Shown in pieces: positions 57,541-64,000 of a stretch of DNA of 64,000 nucleotides. Made by a program: the position numbers and the translations under genes. The stretch comes from Eggerthellaceae bacterium (lineage in GTDB: Bacteria > Actinomycetota > Coriobacteriia > Coriobacteriales > Eggerthellaceae). How positions within the stretch are numbered: position 1 is the first letter of the stretch; each line of letters opens with the position of its first letter. The notes under the pieces are model-generated. The model did not search any database. It saw only the letters and a list, made by a program, of their open reading frames with translations, and was not told where the DNA came from. The stretch spans positions 124,001-188,000 of the forward strand of contig JAFRJC010000137.1 in the NCBI GenBank assembly GCA_017432445.1, given 5' to 3'.

Positions 57541-58434
57541 ATGAGCGACGAAGCAAAGAAAGACCAGAAAGCGCAGGCAGGGAAAGGGTTTCCGTTCACC
57601 GTCGTGCGCCGCATCGTGCAGGTGCTCGTGCTTTTGCTGTTCCTGGTGCCGGTGCTCGTAGCAGGATGGGGTTTGTTCGGCGGAATGGTAGGTGGCGACG
57701 ACGCCATCGCAACTCCCGCGGAAAGCTTCCCCTTCTATGGCACGCTCTCTTCGAGCACGCTGTTCGGCATCACCCTGCTCGACCCCTTCGCCGTCCTGCA
57801 GACCATTGCCGCTTCCAAAGCGTTCGATCCGGCATGGCTTTTGGGCCTGCTTCCCTTGCTGGTCCTGTATGGCCTCATCCGAGGACGCGTTTTCTGCGGG
57901 TGGGTTTGCCCGGTCAACCTCTTGCTCGAGCTCGTGGACTGGTTGCGTTCCAAACTTAACATCAAGGTGGAAGAGCACGTGTTGCCGCGCCACGTGAAAG
58001 CATGGGTGGCACTAGGCGTGCTCGTGCTGTCGGCGCTGCTCAGCTTCCCCGTCTTCGAGGCGCTCTCGCCAATCGGATTCATCAACAAGGGGCTTGTGTT
58101 CGGCAGCCTTGCTGGTGGATTGACGCTTTTGGCAATTCTTTTAGTCGAGTTGTTCTGGGGGCATCGCGTATGGTGCCGCGCCATCTGCCCGCTTGGCGGC
58201 TTCTACGAAGTCGTGGGCAAGGTAGGTTTGGTCAACGTGAAAATTGACCACGACGTCTGCATCGGTTGCAACAAGTGCAAGCATGCTTGCCTGTGCGATC
58301 CCGAAATCCTGGACGCTCCGGTGGCTGGCGAAGACGTTATCGTGCGCGCAGGGGACTGCATGCTGTGCGGCAAGTGCATCGAAACCTGTCCTGTGCATGC
58401 GCTGTCCATCACGGCTGGTAGGCCACGCGCTTAG
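57541..58434 (+). CDS. napH: NapH-like membrane ferredoxin protein
   Basis: A 297-residue membrane protein with about four helices, cytoplasmic motifs C-G-W-V-C-P and C-R-A-I-C-P (NapH-type CX3CP), and two 4Fe-4S motifs at the C-terminus (C-I-G-C-N-K-C-K-H-A-C and C-M-L-C-G-K-C-I-E-T-C-P). It passes quinol electrons to NapG. GAGG precedes the ATG. Last gene of the operon, followed by a terminator-like hairpin. Confidence 0.9.
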   Translation: MSDEAKKDQKAQAGKGFPFTVVRRIVQVLVLLLFLVPVLVAGWGLFGGMVGGDDAIATPAESFPFYGTLSSSTLFGITLLDPFAVLQTIAASKAFDPAWLLGLLPLLVLYGLIRGRVFCGWVCPVNLLLELVDWLRSKLNIKVEEHVLPRHVKAWVALGVLVLSALLSFPVFEALSPIGFINKGLVFGSLAGGLTLLAILLVELFWGHRVWCRAICPLGGFYEVVGKVGLVNVKIDHDVCIGCNKCKHACLCDPEILDAPVAGEDVIVRAGDCMLCGKCIETCPVHALSITAGRPRA

Positions 58435-58487
58435 CGAGGAGGCAAACTGCTGTTGGTATTAGCCAGCGCCCTTTTATGGCATCAACA

Positions 58488-58518
58488 ATGAACGGCAGCA
58501 GCTTTGCTTGCCGTTCAT
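58488..58518 (+). terminator. Hairpin after napH
   Basis: A perfect 10-bp stem (58488-58497 with 58509-58518) and an 11-base loop, without a clear T-tract. Confidence 0.55.
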
Positions 58519-58623
58519 CGTACAAGGCCTAATCGTGGCGTTTTTGGCGTTTGTTTGGCGCTATACTGCCCGTAGGGAAAAGCCAGGGAATGGCTTGAGG
58601 ATATAAGCGACAGGGGGGACGCC

Positions 58624-60657
58624 GTGACGCATCTTATTAATCTCCCAGAAGCCGATTTATACCTGTTCGGACAAGGAAAGGCGCAGCGAGCCTATCTCGT
58701 GTTCGGGTGCCATAAGCTTCCCGAGACCGACGAGAACGGCCAGGCGCTGTACCGCTTCGCCGTTTGGGCAGAGCATGCCCGCTCGGTCAGCGTCGTGGGA
58801 GATTTCAACAACTGGGACGAAACCGCCAATCCCATGACCGAGGTTAGTCCCGGCATCTACGCCTGCGTTATCGCGGGGCTTGAGGATGGCTCGACGTACA
58901 AGTACTGCGTTGTCGGAGCGTACGGAGAGGCACAGCTGAAAGCGGATCCGTTTGCATTCCATTCCGAAAACGGCCTCGCAACCGCTTCGAAGGTTTGGGA
59001 TATCGATGGCTTCGAATGGGGCGATGCGGATTGGCTCGAGAAGCGAGCGAATGCCGACGTCCTGCATGAGCCGATGTCGATTTACGAGCTTCATATAGGC
59101 TCGTGGCGCGTCGGCGAGAACGAGGTATATCCGAACTACCGCACCGTTGCCGACCAACTCGTCGAATACTGCACCGAGATGGGTTACACGCACGTGGAGC
59201 TCATGCCGGTAACCGAGTATCCCTTCCCGGCATCTTGGGGTTATCAGGCAACGGGCTATTTCTCTCCCACATCTCGCTACGGCACGCCGCAAGACTTCAT
59301 GTACTTGGTCGATGTACTGCATCGGGCGGGAATCGGCGTCATCTTGGACTGGGTGCCTGCGCACTTCCCCAAAGACGCGTTCGCCTTGGCCCGTTTCGAT
59401 GGCACGCCGCAGTACGAATATGCCGACCCGCGTTTGGGCGAGCACGCCGAATGGGGCACGCTCGTCTTTGACTATTCCAAACCCCAGGTCGTGAGCTTCC
59501 TCGTATCCTCTGCGATGTTCTTCTTCGACAAGTACCACGCCGACGGCATACGCGTCGACGCCGTCACGTCGATGCTCTATCTGGACTATGCTCGTTCAGA
59601 GTGGGTACCCAACAAGGATGGCGGCAACATAAACCTGGAAGCCGTCGAGTTTCTGCGCACGCTTAACGAGGCCGTGCTCTCGGTGAATCCCGGCGCCATC
59701 ACCATTGCAGAGGAGTCGACTGCGTTCCCGCTGGTCACCTGTCCTCCTTACAACGGGGGTCTGGGTTTCACCTTCAAATGGGATATGGGCTTCATGCACG
59801 ACATGCTGGACTACTGCGCGCTCGATCCGCTGTGGAGGCGCGGCAGCCACGACAAGCTGACGTTTGGCATGATGTACGCGTTCTCAGAAAACTACATCTT
59901 GGCATTCAGCCACGACGAGGTTGTACATGGCAAGAAGTCCATGGTCGACAAGATGTCTGGAAACTATGAGCAGAAATTTGCCAATCTGCGTACCCTCATG
60001 GGCTTCCAATTCGCCCGTCCCGGGAAGAAGCTCACGTTCATGGGATCGGAGTTCGGCCAGGTCATCGAGTGGGATTTCCAGAAACAGCTCGATTGGTTCC
60101 TCCTGGATTACCCCATCCACGACAGCATGCGCGCTTATTGCGCCGAGCTCAACGCGTTCTATCGTTCCTATCCGGCGCTCTGGAAGGTCGATGATGGCTG
60201 GGCAGGTTTTGGCTGGGCCAATGTCGACAACCGTGACGAAAGCGCTATTGCGTTCATACGGTATGCGAACGACGGGGCCGAAGGAGAATACGGCTCTCCC
60301 GCCGTGCTCGCGTGCTTCAACTTCACTCCCAAGGTGATAGATGGCTTCACAGTTGGCTTGCCTACGGGAGGAACGCTCATCCAAAAGCTGAACAGCGACG
60401 ACGCACGGTTCAACGGCACAGCTACCGAGTCCCCCGACACGATTGACGTTATCGTCAAACCATTCGAAGGACAGCCGTGTAGCGCCAAGCTCGTGCTCCC
60501 GCCGCTTGCTGCTGTGTATTACGAGTATAGGATGGCGCCGATTCCCAAAGCAGAGCCCGACGAAAAGAAAGGCAAATCTCAGACAGGGAAAGGCCGTGCG
60601 AGCGGCAAATCCGGCAAGTCAAAGTCGACCAAGTCGAAGGCAAAAGGCAAGAAATAG
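58624..60657 (+). CDS. glgB: Glycogen branching enzyme with a lysine-rich tail
   Basis: A 677-residue GH13 enzyme forming alpha-1,6 branches. CBM48 domain (about 35-130, with V-V-G-D-F-N-N-W), then the barrel with nucleophile D312 (R-V-D-A-V), acid/base Glu in I-A-E-E-S-T (363/364) and D431 in F-S-H-D-E-V-V-H-G-K. The last 35 residues are basic and low complexity (K-G-K-S-Q-T-G-K, repeated K-S-K), not part of the usual enzyme. GTG start at 58624 with GGGGGGAC before it; TATACT at 58562-58567 may be the -10 box. First gene of glgB-C-D-A. Confidence 0.93.
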   Translation: MTHLINLPEADLYLFGQGKAQRAYLVFGCHKLPETDENGQALYRFAVWAEHARSVSVVGDFNNWDETANPMTEVSPGIYACVIAGLEDGSTYKYCVVGAYGEAQLKADPFAFHSENGLATASKVWDIDGFEWGDADWLEKRANADVLHEPMSIYELHIGSWRVGENEVYPNYRTVADQLVEYCTEMGYTHVELMPVTEYPFPASWGYQATGYFSPTSRYGTPQDFMYLVDVLHRAGIGVILDWVPAHFPKDAFALARFDGTPQYEYADPRLGEHAEWGTLVFDYSKPQVVSFLVSSAMFFFDKYHADGIRVDAVTSMLYLDYARSEWVPNKDGGNINLEAVEFLRTLNEAVLSVNPGAITIAEESTAFPLVTCPPYNGGLGFTFKWDMGFMHDMLDYCALDPLWRRGSHDKLTFGMMYAFSENYILAFSHDEVVHGKKSMVDKMSGNYEQKFANLRTLMGFQFARPGKKLTFMGSEFGQVIEWDFQKQLDWFLLDYPIHDSMRAYCAELNAFYRSYPALWKVDDGWAGFGWANVDNRDESAIAFIRYANDGAEGEYGSPAVLACFNFTPKVIDGFTVGLPTGGTLIQKLNSDDARFNGTATESPDTIDVIVKPFEGQPCSAKLVLPPLAAVYYEYRMAPIPKAEPDEKKGKSQTGKGRASGKSGKSKSTKSKAKGKK

Positions 60658-60739
60658 GTATCCATGCAGGCTGAACGGGCCTGCCGAAAGACAAGACGGC
60701 CCGCGCATCCGAAAGGCGCGGCACGAGTGAGGAGGGCGC

Positions 60740-61927
60740 ATGAGCGAACGGAAAACAAGCGTGGCCATGATTCTGGCAGGTGGCCAGGGAAGCCGCCTAG
60801 GCGTGCTCACACGATGGCGCGCCAAGCCGGCGGTGCCCTATGGCGGTAAGTACCGCATCATCGACTTCCCGCTTTCGAATTGCACAAACTCGGGTATCGA
60901 TGTCGTAGGCGTGCTGACGCAGTACGAGCCTTTTGCGCTGAACAGCTACATCAGCAACGGCGCTCCTTGGGATCTGAGCACGAACAACGGCGGTGCATAC
61001 GTGCTGTCGCCCTATACGCATGTGGGCGACGAGGGCCATTGGTACCTGGGCACGGCAGACGCCATCTACCAGAACATCCGCTTCATCGATGGCTTCGACC
61101 CTGAGTACGTGGTGGTGCTGTCGGGCGACCACATCTACAAGATGGATTACAGCGAGATGATCAGGTTCCACCAAACCAACGAGGCTGACGCCACCATCGC
61201 GGTCATGCCGGTGCCCATGGAGGAAGCCCACCGCTTCGGCATTCTGGCTACCGACGAGCAGTGCCGCGTGACCGACTTCGTCGAGAAGCCTGCAAACCCG
61301 CCCAGCAATCTCGCATCGATGGGCATTTACGTGTTCAGCTGGCAGAAGGCTAGGCAGTACCTGATCGATGATGCAGCTGACGAGGGGAGCAGCCACGATT
61401 TCGGCAAGGATGTCATCCCGGCCATGCTCAACGGCGACGAGCGCCTGTTCGCCTACAGCTTCGAAGGGTACTGGCGCGATGTCGGCACGATTGACAGCCT
61501 GTGGGAAGCGAACATGGACCTGCTCGAAGAGGATTCGGGATTGGACATGTCGGACGGCTGGAAGATCTTCTCTCGCAATCCCAACCTGCCTGCAGCGCGT
61601 ATCGGCTCGGGTGCGACGTTGGAGAACTGCATGATCGCCGAAGGCTGCGACGTCGAGGGGACGGTTCGCCATAGCGTGCTGTTCCAGGGCGTACAGGTGG
61701 CTTCCGATGCCACGATTGTCGACAGCATCATCATGGCCGGTGCGAGTATCGGCGCGGGAGCTGTGGTCGAGCGCGCCGTGATAGCCGAGGATGCATGCGT
61801 GGAGGCAGGTGCGCATGTCGGTCAGGCGGGCGGCGAACTCGTCGTCCTGGGCTCCGACTGCCGCATCTGCTCGGGTGCAAGCGTTGCTCCTGGGCAGTCG
61901 GTTGAGCCGAACGCAGCGGTAGAGTAG
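60740..61927 (+). CDS. glgC: Glucose-1-phosphate adenylyltransferase
   Basis: A 395-residue ADP-glucose pyrophosphorylase: A-G-G-Q-G-S-R-L-G at the N-terminus, [38 protein letters not shown] and F-V-E-K-P. A C-terminal left-handed beta helix is visible. GAGGAGGG before the ATG. It probably pairs with GlgD, as in Firmicutes, to form the regulated enzyme. Confidence 0.95.
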   Translation: MSERKTSVAMILAGGQGSRLGVLTRWRAKPAVPYGGKYRIIDFPLSNCTNSGIDVVGVLTQYEPFALNSYISNGAPWDLSTNNGGAYVLSPYTHVGDEGHWYLGTADAIYQNIRFIDGFDPEYVVVLSGDHIYKMDYSEMIRFHQTNEADATIAVMPVPMEEAHRFGILATDEQCRVTDFVEKPANPPSNLASMGIYVFSWQKARQYLIDDAADEGSSHDFGKDVIPAMLNGDERLFAYSFEGYWRDVGTIDSLWEANMDLLEEDSGLDMSDGWKIFSRNPNLPAARIGSGATLENCMIAEGCDVEGTVRHSVLFQGVQVASDATIVDSIIMAGASIGAGAVVERAVIAEDACVEAGAHVGQAGGELVVLGSDCRICSGASVAPGQSVEPNAAVE

Positions 61928-61949
61928 GACGAGGACGAAAGGCACGATA

Positions 61950-63077
61950 ATGAACGATACCTTTGCAATTGTTTACGCGCGCCACGGCAACCTGCTCTTG
62001 GGCGACCTGATCGCGCATCGTTGCGTGTCCGCCTTGCCGTTGGCAGGCCGTTTCCGCACCATCGACGTGTTGCTCTCCAACATCTCGCACAGCGGGATAC
62101 GCAACGTCGGGGTCATCATGCAGCGCAACTTCCAATCACTTGTCGAGCATATCGGCTCGGGGGATGCATGGGATTTGAACAACAAGAGTGGCGGTGTGGC
62201 TCTCCTGACGCCGTACGATCAGGGCTTGGCAACTGGCTTGTACCGCGGCTTCGGTGACGCGCTGTTCGCCAAACGCTATTACATAAATAGGCAGAAAGCC
62301 AAGTACTGCTTGGTGCTTGCTTCCGATATGGTCTACCGCCAAAACTACGAGAAAATGCTCGAGTACCACAAGCAAGCGGGCGCCGACATCACGCTCCTGT
62401 ATTCGCGTGAGCTCCGTCTGGAGCAGGGCGACCCGACGCATCTGGCCAACTTGCACATCAACGACGAGGGATGGGTCCTTGGCGCTGATTTCGAGCCCGT
62501 GGGACCTCGGGGCGGTTGCTACAACTTGGGCGCCTGCGTCATGGACAAGGATTTGCTGCTACGTTTGGTGGAAGACACCGGCGCAGAGGGCAAGTACAAT
62601 TTCGTATCCGATATCATCGGGGCTGCTCTGGAGAAACGGTACAAGGTCGCTGGATACGAGCATACCGGTTATTCGGCACGCCTCACGACGGTCAAATCGT
62701 ACTTTGACACGACGCGCGATTGCATCGACCCCCAGATTAGAAGCGAGTTGTTCGAAGAAAACGGATCTGTTTACACGCGCATCATGGATGCGCCGCCTGT
62801 GCGTTACAACATCGGCTGTCAGGTGGAGAACAGCATCTTCGGCAACGGCTGCACGGTAAGCGGCCGCGTGGCGGGAAGCGTTATCTTCCGTGGAGTAGAT
62901 ATAGAAGCTGGCGCAGATGTCGAAAACTGCATTATCATGGAAGACTCGCACATCGCAGCTGGGGCGTATCTCCGCAATGCCATTATCGACAAGGACGTCG
63001 AGGTATGCGCGGGAGCGCGCCTGGTAGGTACACCTACCCAAGTTGCTGTAGTACGGAAGGGCTCGGTCGTCGAATGA
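61950..63077 (+). CDS. glgD: GlgD subunit of ADP-glucose pyrophosphorylase
   Basis: A 375-residue GlgC paralogue that keeps the fold but has lost catalytic residues: the N-terminal loop reads A-R-H-G-N-L-L-L-G-D-L instead of A-G-G-x-G-x-R, as in GlgD proteins that act as regulatory subunits. It has F-R-T-I-D-V-L-L-S-N and the beta-helix end. GAAAGG precedes the ATG, 22 bp after glgC. Confidence 0.93.
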   Translation: MNDTFAIVYARHGNLLLGDLIAHRCVSALPLAGRFRTIDVLLSNISHSGIRNVGVIMQRNFQSLVEHIGSGDAWDLNNKSGGVALLTPYDQGLATGLYRGFGDALFAKRYYINRQKAKYCLVLASDMVYRQNYEKMLEYHKQAGADITLLYSRELRLEQGDPTHLANLHINDEGWVLGADFEPVGPRGGCYNLGACVMDKDLLLRLVEDTGAEGKYNFVSDIIGAALEKRYKVAGYEHTGYSARLTTVKSYFDTTRDCIDPQIRSELFEENGSVYTRIMDAPPVRYNIGCQVENSIFGNGCTVSGRVAGSVIFRGVDIEAGADVENCIIMEDSHIAAGAYLRNAIIDKDVEVCAGARLVGTPTQVAVVRKGSVVE

Positions 63078-63107
63078 CGCTAATCGGCCCCTCATACCGA
63101 TGATGCA

Positions 63108-63140
63108 GGATAATCACCGGCCTCGAGCCGGTGATTATCC
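63108..63140 (+). other. Hairpin between glgD and glgA
   Basis: A perfect 14-bp stem (63108-63121 with 63127-63140) with loop CTCGA, ending 21 bases before the glgA start. No T-tract; a stability or attenuation element. Confidence 0.65.
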
Positions 63141-63161
63141 GTTATTAGAAAGGAAAAACGA

Positions 63162-64000
63162 GTGGTAGCAAAGAAGACAACCAGCACTGCGAAGACAACG
63201 AAAACGGCCCAGGCCGCCGAAACTCAGGCGTCCGAGACCGTGCTCGATGCAAAGACCGAAGCGAAAGCAGTAACCGAGGAGGCTCCTGTTTCGCCCGAGC
63301 CTGCTGCGAAGAAGACTGCCCCCAAGACTGCTGCAAAGAAGGTAGCCGAGCCCGAGGTGGCCCCCGAGCCTGCTGCCGAGGTTGCTGTGCCCGTCGAGAA
63401 GGCGGAGGAGAAAACGGAAGCTGAGAAGGTGGAGGAATCGCCCAAGGCCACCGCAAAGAAGGCTGCTCCCAAGACTGCCGCAAAGAAAACTGCGACTAAG
63501 GCCACCGCTAAGAAAGCAGCGTCCAAGACCAGGGCAAAGAAGACGCCGGAGCCCGAAGTGGCACCCGAGCCCGTTGTCGAGGACGTCGCACCCGTCGAGA
63601 AGGCAGAAGAGAAACTCGAAGCTGAGCAGGTACAGGCATCGCCCAAGCCCGCTGCCGAGGTCGTTGCGGCTGATGAAAAGGCGGAGGAGAAGGCGCCTGA
63701 AGAGGTCGAAGCATCTCCCGAGGCAGTTGTTGAGGATGCCGCTCCTGTAGAGGAGCCGAAAGACGAGCCAGCACCCGCATCGCCTGAACCCGAGCCCGCA
63801 TCATCTGAAGCTGCTGAGAAGGACGCCGCTCCCGGAGCGCAGGATGTTGCCGTCGCTCCCGAGTTCGCCGATGTGCCCGGCGTGCTCATTGCGGCTGCCG
63901 AATGCGCTCCGCTCGTGAAGATCGGCGGCTTGGCAGACGTCGTGGGCGCTCTGCCGAAGTATCTCAAGAAGCTTGGCGTGGATGCGCGCATCATCATGCC
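63162..64000 (+). CDS. glgA: Glycogen synthase with a histone-H1-like N-terminal extension (cut by window end)
   Basis: The frame is open from GTG 63162 to the end of the window (279 residues). The catalytic start [20 protein letters not shown] appears only at residue 238; K-I-G-G-L is the ADP-glucose motif of GT5 starch/glycogen synthases. Before it lies a low-complexity tract rich in Lys, Ala, Pro, Glu: first lysine-rich with K-T-A-A-K-K and similar repeats (residues about 1-140), then Glu/Pro/Ala-rich. Such tracts resemble histone H1-like tails. AAAGGAAAAACGA precedes the GTG. No stop occurs, so the extension is really fused. GlgA elongates glycogen from ADP-glucose. Confidence 0.9.
   Translation, partial: MVAKKTTSTAKTTKTAQAAETQASETVLDAKTEAKAVTEEAPVSPEPAAKKTAPKTAAKKVAEPEVAPEPAAEVAVPVEKAEEKTEAEKVEESPKATAKKAAPKTAAKKTATKATAKKAASKTRAKKTPEPEVAPEPVVEDVAPVEKAEEKLEAEQVQASPKPAAEVVAADEKAEEKAPEEVEASPEAVVEDAAPVEEPKDEPAPASPEPEPASSEAAEKDAAPGAQDVAVAPEFADVPGVLIAAAECAPLVKIGGLADVVGALPKYLKKLGVDARIIM

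Noticed and set aside
63162-63870. The lysine/alanine-rich frame as a separate histone-like gene
   Set aside because: No stop codon separates it from the glycogen synthase domain; the frame is continuous to the window end.

Overview
The window looks like a chromosomal segment of a strictly anaerobic, respiratory member of the Coriobacteriia, most likely Eggerthellaceae (relatives of Slackia, Gordonibacter, Eggerthella). This is inferred from gene content: several molybdenum/tungsten oxidoreductases, a selenocysteine formate dehydrogenase, a Nap-type reductase with its own multiheme cytochrome, high-GC codon use, and serine/alanine-rich lipoprotein linkers. I see no prophage, insertion sequence, CRISPR array, tRNA or rRNA. 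53 protein genes are supported, two of them cut by the window ends.

Layout. 2-355: tail of an aldehyde:ferredoxin oxidoreductase. 595-5931: a PucR/CdaR-type regulator and a convergent two-gene operon for a pyrogallol transhydroxylase / catechol dehydroxylase-type molybdoenzyme. 6106-9904: alanine racemase, a repeat element, an orphan substrate-binding lipoprotein, a TetR regulator and a small membrane protein. 9988-22672: a leftward cofactor and formate block with two MoeA-type genes (one fused to a binding-protein-like domain), a cytochrome-like membrane protein, the tungstate importer tupABC, fdhE, and a membrane-bound formate dehydrogenase whose catalytic subunit is read through an in-frame TGA (Sec201). 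22856-24722: CpXC and Fic proteins. 24948-30653: a tungsten aldehyde oxidoreductase operon with a polyferredoxin, a MoaD-like protein and NuoE/F/G-like modules, which looks like an electron-bifurcating aldehyde oxidase. 30883-35081: a FecBCD-type metal or oxyanion importer, and a divergent E1-like protein with a small partner ending in Gly-Gly. 35160-45439: helicase, GH2 glycosidase, tlyA, aromatic amino acid genes (tyrA, DAHP synthase, pheA), a second repeat element, glyA. 45647-52049: lipoprotein, cation transporter, radical SAM protein, 4-alpha-glucanotransferase, DUF697 protein. 52201-58434: Crp/Fnr regulator and a Nap-like operon. 58624-64000: glycogen operon glgB-glgC-glgD-glgA, with glgA cut by the window end.

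How it fits together. Tungstate and perhaps molybdate uptake, MoeA insertion of metal, MoaD/E1 sulfur chemistry, and several Mo/W enzymes form one metabolic theme: oxidation of formate and aldehydes feeding electrons to periplasmic or aromatic acceptors. The most interesting unexplained signal is a leader of about 75 nt, with a covarying hairpin, that directly precedes the binding-protein genes of both importers (tupA at 16401-16476 and the FecB-like gene at 33913-33987). Other points worth a look are a roughly 237-residue histone-H1-like extension on glycogen synthase, a five-heme cytochrome with CX3CH and CX4CH sites, and a dispersed, hairpin-forming intergenic repeat present in two copies.
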